64,000 nucleotides of DNA, from contig NZ_LBMD01000001.1 of the NCBI RefSeq assembly GCF_001293645.1, forward strand, positions 1 to 64,000. The letters run 5' to 3'. The stretch is from Bacillus sp. CHD6a. GTDB lineage: Bacteria > Bacillota > Bacilli > Bacillales > Bacillaceae_I. The notes beneath the pieces are model-generated. The model ran no database searches. It had not been told where the DNA came from and was given only the letters and a program-made list of their open reading frames with translations. Below, piece after piece: positions 8,189-17,438 of this stretch (its first letter is position 1; every line of letters starts with the position of its first letter). The position numbers were made by a program, and so were the translations under genes.

Positions 8189-8776
8189 ATGAGTACGTTT
8201 ATTTATATGGTGAGACACGGAGAATCGCCAAAGGAAGGGAATGAAAGAACAAGAGATTTAACGGAAAAGGGTCATTTAGATGCTCAAAAAATAACATCAA
8301 TATTAATAGATGAAGATATTGATGTTGTTTTCTCAAGCCCGTATAAACGTTCCATTTTAACTGTAGAAAAATTAGCAAAACAAATAGGACAAGAAGTTTT
8401 AACTTTTGAAGATTTAAAAGAAAGAATATTTTCTTCTGAAGACAATCGAATATCTGATAAGGAATTGATTCCGCTGTTGGAGAAGTCATTTATTGACCCA
8501 AATTTCGCTTTAGAAGAAGGAGAATCTAATGCTGATTGTCAAGAAAGAGCGATAAAAGTTTTAAAAGAAATATTAGATCTTTTTAAAGATAAAAAATTAG
8601 TAATAGGTACTCACGGGGCTGTTATGACCTTGATGATGGGACATTTCGATCGCATTTATGACTTAAATTTTTTACTTAGCACATCAAAACCTGATATTTA
8701 TAAAATGGAATTCAATGAGCAGGAATTAGTGAATGTTCAAAGATTATGGGGTGTTAATATACGAGATAACAAATAA
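8189..8776 (+). CDS. Histidine phosphatase (phosphoglycerate-mutase-like) family protein
   Basis: 195 residues. The catalytic RHGE motif is at 9-12, with the phospho-accepting histidine H10. FSSPYKRSILT follows as the second active-site arginine block, then the acid motif region with EEGES, and the second histidine in GTHGAVM. It hydrolyses a phosphoester; the substrate cannot be told from sequence. I chose ATG 8189 because a GGGGG ribosome site precedes it; the longer frame begins inside the broken VOC gene. A strong terminator follows. Confidence 0.87.
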   Translation: MSTFIYMVRHGESPKEGNERTRDLTEKGHLDAQKITSILIDEDIDVVFSSPYKRSILTVEKLAKQIGQEVLTFEDLKERIFSSEDNRISDKELIPLLEKSFIDPNFALEEGESNADCQERAIKVLKEILDLFKDKKLVIGTHGAVMTLMMGHFDRIYDLNFLLSTSKPDIYKMEFNEQELVNVQRLWGVNIRDNK

Positions 8777-8800
8777 AAATCACTTTTTTTTATCAACTAA

Positions 8801-8834
8801 AGGGCGCTTTTCAGTAGTAACGAAAGCGCCTTTT
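8801..8834 (+). terminator. Rho-independent terminator
   Basis: GGGCGCTTT pairs with AAAGCGCC around a loop of about 12 bases and is followed by TTTTCC. It has the GGGCGC left arm seen in the repeat family. Confidence 0.75.
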
Positions 8835-8836
8835 CC

Positions 8837-9200
8837 TATGTTTCCCAAACTCTATGTACTATCCTAAACTAAACCATTCCACTAGATTGTTGAATAAAAT
8901 CGTATAAAACCTACTTTTCTAGTCAATGTTATTCCTAAGTTTAATTGGTTTGTAAACTAGGAGAGTGAAGTAGAATGTTGTTGTCAAAAGTTTGGGAAGA
9001 GTTGGTGGCTTTTTATAGTTATAGCGGGTATTCAGTTAACGTTTCCTACCCAAATTTGTAGATAGTAAAATCTAGCAAATAAAGTTATAATAGTGGACAA
9101 TAACGGAAGGTGGTATGAAATACCCTGTTTTTCTTTAAAGTGTAGATGGGTAAATATGCCTGTCCCCTCAACCCTCCGTTCAATCTTTTAGGAGGAACCA
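8837..9200 (+). other. Intergenic stretch with one short ORF
   Basis: An ATG at 8975 with a GGAGAG site opens a 28-codon frame ending at 9061 (starts MLLSKVWEEL). It resembles no family I know and may be a gene remnant. The rest holds only the upstream region of the LacI-type gene. Confidence 0.35.
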
Positions 9201-10223
9201 ATGGATATTTTTGATATTGCAAAACTCGCCAACGTTTCGAGAAAAACGGTTCAGCGGGTGTTAAATGACTCGCCTCAGGTAAAGAAAGAAACACGTGAGC
9301 GCATTATTACTATTATGGCGGAGCATAATTACCACCCTAACGTCTCTGCTAGACGCTTAACAAAAAAGAAAACGAAGACGCTAGGTTTATTTATCATTCA
9401 GGATCCAGAGAAAAATAATATATATGCAGATGACCTCTTTTACAGTACGGTAATCAGCAGTATGATCAGCTCTTGTGCGAATCGTGGTTACAATGTGCTT
9501 GTAACGACTTCAACGCTTACCGACACCGCACCTATTCTGAAGCTCTACAGGGAGAAAAGCATTGATGCAGGCATGATTATCAGCTGGTCATGCGTACAAA
9601 AAATTGTAGATGAAATTAGGGAAGCTGACTTTTTAGTAGGTGTATTTGATCAGAATAATATTTCCCCAAACCAGCAGCATGTGCCTATTCCTATGCTGTT
9701 AAATAAAGAATCAGCCCTTCTTGCGACGGAATACCTGATTGAGCTTGGTCATCAAGAAATCGGAATTATCACTGGCGAACTGGAAAATCGTGCTGCCATG
9801 GAACGTCTTCAAGGATATAAAGAGGCTCTTCAACGGGCAGGCATTAAAAATGGCCCTGTTTTCGAAGGGAGCTTTGTAGAACAGTCAGGCTATGAAGCAA
9901 CGCTAGAATGGATAGGAAAGGGCACCCTCCCAACTGCTATTTTCTGCTCTAATGATCTGATTGCTATCGGTGCATTAAAGGCCTTAGGAGAACATGAAAT
10001 TGCAGTACCAAAACAGATTTCTTTAATCGGTTTTGATAATGTTCGGCTGACGGAATATACAAATCCCTCTCTGACTACCATGCATCTACCTAGAATGGAA
10101 ATGGCGGAATATTTGGTGGAGCAATTGATTAGTCAGGTAGAGGATGGATACCCTGCACCTGAACAATTTTTCAAGGCCACTTTGGTTGAACGTGATTCCT
10201 GCGCACAGCCTGTATCGACGTGA
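9201..10223 (+). CDS. LacI family transcriptional regulator
   Basis: 340 residues. The N-terminal helix-turn-helix and hinge helix (residues 3-55, IAKLANVSRKTVQRVL, then NVSARRL) are followed by a periplasmic-binding-like sugar domain with the usual GIITG, FCSNDLIAIGAL and SLIGFDN motifs. GGAGG precedes the ATG. Its position directly upstream of the GH16 glucanase gene suggests control of beta-glucan use, with the operator at 10391 as a candidate site. The inducer is unknown; an oligosaccharide from laminarin-type glucan is the natural guess. Confidence 0.9.
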   Translation: MDIFDIAKLANVSRKTVQRVLNDSPQVKKETRERIITIMAEHNYHPNVSARRLTKKKTKTLGLFIIQDPEKNNIYADDLFYSTVISSMISSCANRGYNVLVTTSTLTDTAPILKLYREKSIDAGMIISWSCVQKIVDEIREADFLVGVFDQNNISPNQQHVPIPMLLNKESALLATEYLIELGHQEIGIITGELENRAAMERLQGYKEALQRAGIKNGPVFEGSFVEQSGYEATLEWIGKGTLPTAIFCSNDLIAIGALKALGEHEIAVPKQISLIGFDNVRLTEYTNPSLTTMHLPRMEMAEYLVEQLISQVEDGYPAPEQFFKATLVERDSCAQPVST

Positions 10224-10256
10224 AAAGGCACCTTTTTAACTAAATCCAACACCATC

Positions 10257-10308
10257 AAAAGCATTCATTATTGTAAAAAAATGTTGTAATAAATAATGAA
10301 TGCTTTTA
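10257..10308 (+). terminator. Long-stem terminator after the LacI gene
   Basis: AAAAGCATTCATTATT pairs perfectly with AATAATGAATGCTTTT across a 20-base AT-rich loop. It separates the regulator from the glucanase transcript. Confidence 0.8.
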
Positions 10309-10390
10309 TAGTTATATACAAATGTCCCACGTAGGACAAAATGACGAAAGGGAGACTATTTGTTTTTCAGGTCAATGTTTATAAGTTTTT

Positions 10391-10404
10391 TGAAAGCGCT
10401 AACA
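10391..10404 (+). promoter_or_regulatory. cre-type / LacI-family operator
   Basis: TGAAAGCGCTAACA matches the CcpA cre consensus (TGWAANCGNTNWCA) at every position. It lies 89 bases upstream of the glucanase start. It could bind CcpA for catabolite repression or serve as the operator of the adjacent LacI-type regulator, whose half-sites are similar. Confidence 0.75.
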
Positions 10405-10492
10405 CCAGCAAGTTGTGTAAGAAGTCATGAGGTCATTCTTTTTGAGAAAAGATTTACAAGGGGAAGAAAATTAGACGGGAGATGTGTAACTA

Positions 10493-13400
10493 TTGAGCAA
10501 ATCAAAAGCTAAGAGAATGAAAATGTTGAGTGTTATTTTAGTGATGAATATGCTTTTAATCAATTTAGGGGTTTTAAATGGTCAAGCTGAAGGGGGAAAG
10601 CCTACTTCGCAAGTCATTACTTCGATGACTGCAGTTGGTGCTACTACCATTCAAGTAGGGATGGATGGAGGAGTGGGGTTTCAGTTCCCCAATTTTAATA
10701 ATGGAGCTTCTTTTGAAGAGGTAAAGAATGATATCGCTCTATTTGTTAAGGAAGGAAGTAATGATTGGGTACCAATCGATAATAATGCGGCTAGTGGCTG
10801 GATTTACGATGTGAATTTTGGAAACTGGTGGGAAGGACCGGGTGGCTATTGGTTTAATCCGGTAGAAGAAACGACCAAAGTAAAAGTCGCATCCAAAACA
10901 AATACTAACATTTTTGTTGAGTATACGTTAAATGTTACGCTGGCAAATCCTCAAGTCATAACGTCCATGGCTCCTGCTGGTGCGACTTTATTGGATGTAT
11001 CACCTTCTGGTGGAGTTGGATTTGAATTTCCGAGATTTAATAATGGCGCAACGTTTAAGGACGTAAAAGATGATATTGCACTTTTCGTAAAGCAAAATGA
11101 TGAGTGGGTTTCCATTGACAATAATGCTGCGAGTGGCTGGATTTATGACAATAACTTTGGAAACTGGTGGGAAGGACCGGGTGGCTATTGGTTTAATCCG
11201 GTAGAAGAAACAACCGTTTTTAAAGTGGCATCTAAAACAAATCCGGATGTATTTGTAGAGTACACATTAAAAGTTACTGTGCCTGTAAGAAACTCCCATA
11301 CCATCTCAAATTATGACGGAAGGTCAACTTTTGAAGCCGATGAAAATGGGGCAATCGGTTTACCTCTTCCCAAAATAGATGGGGGAGCCGCTATTAAAAA
11401 AGAAGTGGATAACTTTGTATATGAAGTGAAGGTTGATGGTGAGTGGGTAAACATCTTAGAGACTGACTTCAGATATTCCGCTAATGGGTACAATAGAATG
11501 TCGTCTGCCAATCAATGGGGATATTGGACGGACTACATCTTTGGCCTTTGGTTCCAACCTATTCAAGAGGACGTAGACTTACGTATAGGATACCCCCTGA
11601 ACGGTGAAAAGGGTGGAGACATTGGAGCCAACTATGTTCAGTACAAATTTATTGGTAACCCTGATGCCTTTCGTCCTGATGAGGTAGCATTAGATGATAT
11701 TGAAATAGGGACATCTACAGATTCAGAAATTGCAGGCTGGGAATTAGTCTTTAATGATGAGTTTGAAGGGACGGAATTAGATACTAACAAATGGAATTAT
11801 GAAACGGGTTACTATCTAAATGATGATCCAGGAACATGGGGCTGGGGCAATAATGAACTTCAGCATTATACAGATAGTGAAAATAATGTTTTTGTAGAAG
11901 ACGGAAACTTAAATATTATGGCACTTGATGATCCTGCTACATTTCCTCAAGATCCAGAGCGTGTAGCACCATACTCTTCAGGAAAAATTACGACACAAGA
12001 CAAGTTTACTTTTAAATATGGAAGAATTGATTTCAGCGCGAAGCTTCCTGCAGTTTCTGGAGCTTGGCCGGCACTTTGGATGATGCCAAATGATAATGTA
12101 TATGGAGGTTGGGCATCTTCTGGTGAAATAGATGTTATGGAAGCCAGAGGGCGTGTTCCTGAATCCACAAGCGGTGCAATCCACTTTGGTGGGGAATGGC
12201 CATCTAATCAGTATCTTTCAGGTGAACAAACTTTTGAGGATGGCGGAAGAATCGATACAGACTATCATGTCTATAGTGTCATTTGGGAGGAAGATACCAT
12301 CAGTTGGTATGTGGATGGAAACTTCTTTTATAAAGTAACTAAAGAGCAATGGTTCTCTGCAGCGGTCAGAGACAATCCGCTTGCACCTTTTGATCAAGAC
12401 TTTTATGTCATCATGAACCTTGCGCTTGGCGGCTGGTTTGACGGTGGAAGAGAACCATCTATAGAAGATTTCCCAATTACGATGCAAGTAGATTATGTTC
12501 GTGTGTATAAGGAAGAAGAGCGAGAGGAAGAAGAACCAGTTAATGTCCCTGTAACGGGCGTGAAAATGAACAAAAGCGAAGTGACATTAACAGCAGAAGG
12601 TCAAAAGACAACACTTTCAGCAACTGTTGCACCATCTAATGCTACCAATAAAAAAGTAACATGGTCATCAAGTAATCCAAGTGTAGCGACAGTAAGTGGC
12701 ACTGGTGTTGTTACGGCACTGAAAAATGGGACAACCACTATTACTGTAACGACAGAAGACGGTAACATGGTAGATACAAGTACCGTTGTTGTAGATATCA
12801 TCCCGCAATTAACACAAGATCAAATTTTCCCATTGAAAAATGGGTCGTTCAGTCAACAGCTTACCAACTGGTCAGCTTGGAGCTGGAATAAAAACGATAG
12901 CTTTATCGATGAGATCCAAGTAGTAGATGGAATAGCAAAAATTAATGTTCCAAAGTTTGATGCTAGTGGTACTGGCGCAGAAAAATGGGCGGTACAATTC
13001 AGGCAAAAAAACCTTCAGCTTTTAGAGAAAAAAGAGTATCTAGTTTCCTTTGATGCTAGTTCAACTGTCGCTCGTGATATGGAACTGGTCGTTCAAAATA
13101 GTGCCTATAATAGAGTTTTAGAAAAAACTATATCTTTAACTTCAGAGAGTAAAAGATATACCTATTCATTCAAAGCGACAGCAGAAGAACTAGTGGAACT
13201 GAACTTTCTACTAGGAAAATATGCTGATTATGACCAGCATGAAGTTACAATTGATAACGTAGTGCTTGAAGTAAAAAACGCTCCTACAAACAAGATTAAG
13301 AATCATACTTTTAAAGAAGGTGCCTCTTCATGGGAAGTATGGTCGGATGTTGGAGCAACTTCAAAGATTAATGAGGAAAAGCATGAAATTACAATTCCGT

Positions 13401-14545
13401 CATTAGGTAATGAATTCTGGAGTATTCAATTTAGTCAACTTGGTCTTCCATTAGAAAATTCCAAGTCGTATAGACTAGTATTTGATATGTCATCTACTAT
13501 TGATAGAAAAATAGATGCCATATTGGAAAGTGCAAGCTATGACAAATATTTATGGGAAACGGTAGAAATAAACGAAGAGTCAAATACCTATGCCATAGAA
13601 TTTACGCATGATAAAAATACTGATCTTGCTGCAAAGCTTGTGCTTGCATTAGGGAAGGTGGAAGGACAAGAGGCGATAGGAGAGCATGTCGTTACGATAG
13701 ATAATGTCTATTTGTACGAAATTTCTGCCTTACCGGCTGAAGACCCGGAGGATCCAGTAGTTCCAGATAGAGAAGGCTATGGGGTAGGAACAATAAAAGA
13801 AAACTCCGTGGAATTCTATGTGGCGGATGTTCCTTGGGCGATTATTAGTTACATTAAAAATGGTACAACTCAACAAAATATCATGATGCATAAAAACGGT
13901 GAAGATGTAACTTACACATTAACTGGCGTCAAAGAGGGCGATGAAATCAGATATTGGTTTACGTATGGGTTAGAAGCTGGGGGACAAGCTGAATATCCTG
14001 AGCAAGTTTACACGCATAAATTTGAGACCGCACCAGAACCAGAACCAGAACCAAGGCCAGAAGCACCAATCGTTAATACAATTTCTAACCTTACCAAGAA
14101 AGTAACGGGTACTGCAGAAACAGGAGCCGTGGTAACCGTTCAGATTGGAAAAAAGAAGTATACGGAAACCGCCAATAAAAAAGGCAAATTCAAAGTTAAA
14201 ATCCCAGTTCAAAAAGAAGGAACATCTATTACTATCACAGCAACAGACGCAGATGGAAAAATAAGTGAAGCTGTTACTGTAGAAGTCGTGGATGAAATTG
14301 CTCCTTCCACTCCAAAAGTAGATAAAATTTATAGCAACACTACTTCTGTGACAGGAAAAGCAGAGGCATTTACCACCATTACGATTACAGTGGGCAAAGA
14401 GGTCATCGGAACCTCCAAAACAGACAAGAACGGCAATTTCGAAGTTACCATTTCTAAACAAAAGAAATCTACGGAACTTAGCGTTACCGCTACGGATGCT
14501 GCAAACAATACTAGCAAAGCGAAGAGAGTGAAAGTGAAAAAATAA
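10493..14545 (+). CDS. Secreted multidomain GH16 endo-beta-1,3-glucanase (laminarinase)
   Basis: 1350 residues. Order of parts: signal peptide (1-32); two near-identical tandem domains (about 39-150 and 153-262) sharing ASGWIYD and NWWEGPGGYWFNPVEETT; a third diverged copy (265-392); the GH16 catalytic domain (about 405-680) with the GEIDVMEA motif, nucleophile E545 and acid/base E550; a Big2 Ig-like domain (686-770); two CBM4/9-like jelly-roll domains (776-927, 931-1077); a CBM56-like glucan-binding module (about 1093-1178); a Pro-Glu linker; and two Ig-like repeats (1190-1350). It should cut beta-1,3- or mixed-linkage glucans outside the cell. The start is TTG after GGGAG with longish spacing; M9 is an alternative. 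No LPXTG anchor is seen. Confidence 0.9.
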   Translation: MSKSKAKRMKMLSVILVMNMLLINLGVLNGQAEGGKPTSQVITSMTAVGATTIQVGMDGGVGFQFPNFNNGASFEEVKNDIALFVKEGSNDWVPIDNNAASGWIYDVNFGNWWEGPGGYWFNPVEETTKVKVASKTNTNIFVEYTLNVTLANPQVITSMAPAGATLLDVSPSGGVGFEFPRFNNGATFKDVKDDIALFVKQNDEWVSIDNNAASGWIYDNNFGNWWEGPGGYWFNPVEETTVFKVASKTNPDVFVEYTLKVTVPVRNSHTISNYDGRSTFEADENGAIGLPLPKIDGGAAIKKEVDNFVYEVKVDGEWVNILETDFRYSANGYNRMSSANQWGYWTDYIFGLWFQPIQEDVDLRIGYPLNGEKGGDIGANYVQYKFIGNPDAFRPDEVALDDIEIGTSTDSEIAGWELVFNDEFEGTELDTNKWNYETGYYLNDDPGTWGWGNNELQHYTDSENNVFVEDGNLNIMALDDPATFPQDPERVAPYSSGKITTQDKFTFKYGRIDFSAKLPAVSGAWPALWMMPNDNVYGGWASSGEIDVMEARGRVPESTSGAIHFGGEWPSNQYLSGEQTFEDGGRIDTDYHVYSVIWEEDTISWYVDGNFFYKVTKEQWFSAAVRDNPLAPFDQDFYVIMNLALGGWFDGGREPSIEDFPITMQVDYVRVYKEEEREEEEPVNVPVTGVKMNKSEVTLTAEGQKTTLSATVAPSNATNKKVTWSSSNPSVATVSGTGVVTALKNGTTTITVTTEDGNMVDTSTVVVDIIPQLTQDQIFPLKNGSFSQQLTNWSAWSWNKNDSFIDEIQVVDGIAKINVPKFDASGTGAEKWAVQFRQKNLQLLEKKEYLVSFDASSTVARDMELVVQNSAYNRVLEKTISLTSESKRYTYSFKATAEELVELNFLLGKYADYDQHEVTIDNVVLEVKNAPTNKIKNHTFKEGASSWEVWSDVGATSKINEEKHEITIPSLGNEFWSIQFSQLGLPLENSKSYRLVFDMSSTIDRKIDAILESASYDKYLWETVEINEESNTYAIEFTHDKNTDLAAKLVLALGKVEGQEAIGEHVVTIDNVYLYEISALPAEDPEDPVVPDREGYGVGTIKENSVEFYVADVPWAIISYIKNGTTQQNIMMHKNGEDVTYTLTGVKEGDEIRYWFTYGLEAGGQAEYPEQVYTHKFETAPEPEPEPRPEAPIVNTISNLTKKVTGTAETGAVVTVQIGKKKYTETANKKGKFKVKIPVQKEGTSITITATDADGKISEAVTVEVVDEIAPSTPKVDKIYSNTTSVTGKAEAFTTITITVGKEVIGTSKTDKNGNFEVTISKQKKSTELSVTATDAANNTSKAKRVKVKK

Positions 14546-14622
14546 AAAGAATAACCCCCTTTCCGCATAACGGATAACCCGTTCAGTTGAAAGGAAGAAA
14601 CCCATAAATTGCAAGGTAATTT

Positions 14623-14661
14623 GCGATACAATTTGCATAGCATTTTGTATCGCCTTTTTTT
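14623..14661 (+). terminator. Terminator after the glucanase gene
   Basis: The perfect 9-bp stem GCGATACAA/TTGTATCGC with a 13-base loop is followed by CTTTTTTTATT. Confidence 0.85.
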
Positions 14662-14805
14662 ATTGAAATATCATTGTTTTTATTGATTTTGCACGTGAAT
14701 TTGGATGCTAATATGCAACCCAATTTGCAGTACCACATAAAATTATGGGGTCTTGCAGTTTGAACTATATATTATGTAACAATTTTACCGCCAAAGTCGT
14801 TATAG

Positions 14806-14877
14806 CACCCTGCTTATGATAAGCTATGGTTAACAGAATTTTCTAAATGGTGGGCTGCCACTGACGTTCAATTATAG
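14806..14877 (+). pseudogene. Possible C-terminal gene remnant
   Basis: A frame encoding HPAYDKLWLTEFSKWW and a few more residues reads to TAG 14875-14877. A stop lies directly upstream and there is no start or ribosome site. It looks like the tail of a lost protein; the family is not recognised. Confidence 0.3.
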
Positions 14878-14879
14878 AG

Positions 14880-14990
14880 CAGGATAATTGAATAAAACCT
14901 CGAAACAAAACAGGATATTTATATTAATATCACTTCTGATTATGAAGAAATGTACTTAAACTAAAGTGGCAGGTTAGCTGAAGAAGAACT
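14880..14990 (+). repeat. Right-hand part of a type B repeat
   Basis: GAATAAAACC at 14890 and ACTTAAACTAAAGTGGCAGG near 14955 match the segment 22336-22430 (GAATAAAACC, then ACTTAAACTAAAGTTGCAGG). There this sequence follows the type B hairpin. Here the hairpin half is missing. Confidence 0.6.
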
Positions 14991-15228
14991 AGAATAAATG
15001 TAAAAATAAGACTGATTTTTTGAGTGAGAAAATTATGAATTCTTAAAAGGGTTATTTATTGCAATCCATTCGTAAATCCTTTGCTTGCCCCTTTAAGATT
15101 TTTTGAGTGGAGATCTAAAATAGGGTAGTTTGTAAAAAAGCTAGATGCCATAATGTTTAAATGGTACAAAGATAGAAGGTGGGAAAGTTTCAATTAAATA
15201 AAATACAAAATTCTTGGAGGTAATGTAG

Positions 15229-16182
15229 GTGAAAGCAGCGGTTTACAGTACTTATGGTCCCCCTGAAGTTATAAGTATTAAGGACGTCGAAAAACCAACT
15301 ATCAAAGAACAAGATAGGGTATTGATTCGTGTACACAGTGCCTCAGTCAATACATTAGACTACTTGTACAGAAAGGGTTATTTACCAACAAGAATGGATA
15401 ATGGACTAACAAAACCTAAGAGTCCCATACTAGGCATAGATGTTGCAGGGACTATTGAGGCTGTAGGTGAAAATGTACACAAATTTAAGGTTGGTGATAA
15501 TGTTTTTGGGAGTTGCTTTGGATCTCATTCTGAATATGTCGCTCCTCGTGAGAATTTCCTAAGTCATATGCCGAAAAACATAACTTTTGAGGAAGCGGCT
15601 GCTATACCGTGTGCTGCTCAAACAGCGTTACAAGCATTACGAGATGTAGCTCAGGTAAAGCAAGGTCAAAGAGTGTTAATATATGGAGCTTCTGGCGGAG
15701 TAGGGCATTTCGCTGTTCAACTTGCAAATTACTTTGGGGCTGAGGTAACTGCTGTTTGTAGTACCTCAAATTTAGATTGGGTCAAGAAACTTGGGGCACA
15801 GTATGTCATTGATTATACCAAAAAAGATTTCACGGATAATGGAAATAAATACGATGTTATTCTGGATGCAGTTGGTAAACGAACCTTTTTCAGTTGTTTA
15901 CACTCTTTAACCGAGAATGGTCTTTATATTACGGAACACCTATTTTTTCCTAAGTACCATCCTTTTCAATTGATGATAGGATCATTAATAGGTAGCAAGA
16001 AAGCAAAAATTCATTTTACGAAACCGAATGCTAGGGATTTGGATTTCCTAAGGGATCTTGTGGAGGAAGAAAAATTACGACCTGTTATTGAAAAATGTTA
16101 CCCTTGGGAACAAATTGTAAAGGCACACGAGCACATTGAAACTGGACGTACAAAAGGAAAGATAGTTCTTAGAGTCAAATAG
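15229..16182 (+). CDS. NAD(P)-dependent alcohol dehydrogenase / quinone oxidoreductase (MDR family)
   Basis: 317 residues. It is a medium-chain dehydrogenase of the zinc-independent quinone oxidoreductase type: a GroES-like N-terminal domain (GIDVAGTIEAVGENV), then a Rossmann domain with the nucleotide loop GASGGVG near residues 153-159. The structural cysteine cluster of zinc alcohol dehydrogenases is absent. It likely reduces quinones or enones with NADPH. The start is GTG with TTGGAGG eight bases upstream; no other gene seems to share the transcript. Confidence 0.87.
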   Translation: MKAAVYSTYGPPEVISIKDVEKPTIKEQDRVLIRVHSASVNTLDYLYRKGYLPTRMDNGLTKPKSPILGIDVAGTIEAVGENVHKFKVGDNVFGSCFGSHSEYVAPRENFLSHMPKNITFEEAAAIPCAAQTALQALRDVAQVKQGQRVLIYGASGGVGHFAVQLANYFGAEVTAVCSTSNLDWVKKLGAQYVIDYTKKDFTDNGNKYDVILDAVGKRTFFSCLHSLTENGLYITEHLFFPKYHPFQLMIGSLIGSKKAKIHFTKPNARDLDFLRDLVEEEKLRPVIEKCYPWEQIVKAHEHIETGRTKGKIVLRVK

Positions 16183-16254
16183 GTTGGATATATTTGATGA
16201 TGTGAATTCCATCTTAAACAAACAGGGCCTTTTATTGGTTGTGAAAAAGTGTAC

Positions 16255-16310
16255 TTTATCAAACGGGCTCGATTGCGGCATAGTGGATCGCTCCTTACTT
16301 AAGAATTGGG
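16255..16310 (+). repeat. Variant left-end repeat (GGGCTCG subtype)
   Basis: ATCAAACGGGCTCGATTGCGG continues as CATAGTGGATCGCTCCTTACTTA. It is similar to bases 1-35 of the window (GATTGTAGCATAGC, then TTATCGCTTCTTACTTA). Stem arms GCGATT-like and GATCGC can pair. It follows the oxidoreductase gene. Confidence 0.5.
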
Positions 16311-16377
16311 CAGTTTAGTTTAACAAGTCCAAATGATAAGATAAAAGAAATGATGGTAAATTTCGGGGTGGTGCAAA

Positions 16378-17049
16378 ATGGATAACTGGAGGAATATGGC
16401 GATTTGGTTTGAACAAATACCAGATAATCTTCAATCTCATATAAACTTAAAAAAAGAAAAATTTAATGAGATTCAGCTTGAAAACATTCAATATTTAACT
16501 CTTTGGCATCATAAAAAGAATAAGTTGGGAAACTTTATTGGTTTTCCAGAAAATCTCCTTTATCTAGAATTAAACTGGTCCAATATACAAGATTTTCTTT
16601 GTATAGAAAAAATGAATAAATTAAAGCGTTTAGAACTACATAATTGTACTAAATTAAAAAATGATTTTGGTTTGTCTGGGTTAGCCGATACGCTAGAACA
16701 TTTACATATTAATCAATCCAAGAAATTTGTACCAAATGAAGAAATATTCTCTCTGAGGAATCTTCGGGTTCTGTGTCTTAATTCTTGTGGTAATCTTGAG
16801 AATTTGCATTTTTTAAATCAATTTCCTAACCTTATTGACTTTAGATTTGTTGATACTAATGTGTTAGATGGTGACTTAACACCGATTTTAGACCATCCTA
16901 CAATCCGAAGTGTTGGCTTTCTAAATAAGAGACATTACAATATCAAAGATGATAAGATGGATGCTCTATTAAAGGAAAAAAATGGTGGAGAAGAATTTGA
17001 AACTGTTATCAAGTATGGAAATTATGAGACTTGTAGATATATTTATTAA
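16378..17049 (+). CDS. Leucine-rich-repeat-like protein
   Basis: 223 residues with irregular leucine-rich units (LLYLELNWSNIQDF; LKRLELHNCTKL; LRVLCLNSCGNL; LIDFRFVDTNVL) at roughly 22-25-residue spacing. No signal peptide or membrane segment is seen, so it is probably cytoplasmic. GGGGTGG lies just before the ATG. Such standalone LRR proteins in Bacillus are often annotated as hypothetical, and some resemble immunity proteins of polymorphic toxins. A second LRR-like gene lies at 18524 but is not close in sequence. Confidence 0.6.
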   Translation: MDNWRNMAIWFEQIPDNLQSHINLKKEKFNEIQLENIQYLTLWHHKKNKLGNFIGFPENLLYLELNWSNIQDFLCIEKMNKLKRLELHNCTKLKNDFGLSGLADTLEHLHINQSKKFVPNEEIFSLRNLRVLCLNSCGNLENLHFLNQFPNLIDFRFVDTNVLDGDLTPILDHPTIRSVGFLNKRHYNIKDDKMDALLKEKNGGEEFETVIKYGNYETCRYIY

Positions 17050-17100
17050 TTCAAATTGTTATTGAACTAACGCGGGCTTAACTATAAAAAGGATAAATTA

Positions 17101-17275
17101 TTGAAAAAACATTGTTCGTAAAACGATGACATAACAGGTCAACTCTAAATGCGAGGAACAAACCAATCCATTTAATTGCTCAGATAATCTAATATATTCC
17201 AATAACCAGTTTGATGAGTATGGGTTAATAATTAACGAAAGTGGTAGTTCTAGTTTACATACATATATATTATTG
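17101..17275 (+). pseudogene. DUF6980-like zinc-ribbon gene, broken and truncated
   Basis: A TTG with an AAAAGGAT site opens MKKHCS. After a one-base shift the same reading gives KTMT, a TAA, then QVNSKCEEQTNPFNC and FDEYGLIINESGSSS. This pattern (Cys-rich start, NPFxC, FDEYGLII, GSSS) fits small Bacillus DUF6980 proteins, which end in a CPWCG knuckle. Here the C-terminal knuckle is missing: the frame runs straight into the repeat element at 17280. The gene therefore has a frameshift, a nonsense codon and a 3' loss at the repeat border. Confidence 0.65.
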
Positions 17276-17380
17276 TCTGCAATCGGGCGCAATCCTGTAA
17301 CAAGGATTAGCGCTTTTTTTTGCGAGGATGATAAATAAATTATTGTAGGAATTTTTAGAATATGAAATAATTGGTATTAA
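17276..17380 (+). repeat. Hairpin-promoter repeat, copy C
   Basis: CAATCGGGCGCAATCCTGTAAC, then AAGGATTAGCGC (hairpin 17284-17313) with a T8 run, and TTGTAG (17343-17348), 17 bp, AATAAT (17366-17371), TTGGTATTAAA. The 3' arm has an unpaired A before GCGC. Downstream gene: 17439. Confidence 0.85.
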
Positions 17381-17438
17381 AACCATTTAGCAGCAATCAA
17401 CTTAAAGAATGCACTAAATTAAAAGGGGGATAAACAAA

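Noticed and set aside
13970-14638. Long minus-strand frame under the glucanase 3' end (222 codons)
   Set aside because: It is a shadow of the Pro-Glu linker and Ig-like repeats, with low-complexity Phe/Trp/Cys runs and no ribosome site.
17098-17292. Minus-strand 64-codon frame
   Set aside because: It is antisense to the DUF6980 remnant and the repeat, with no ribosome site or family resemblance.
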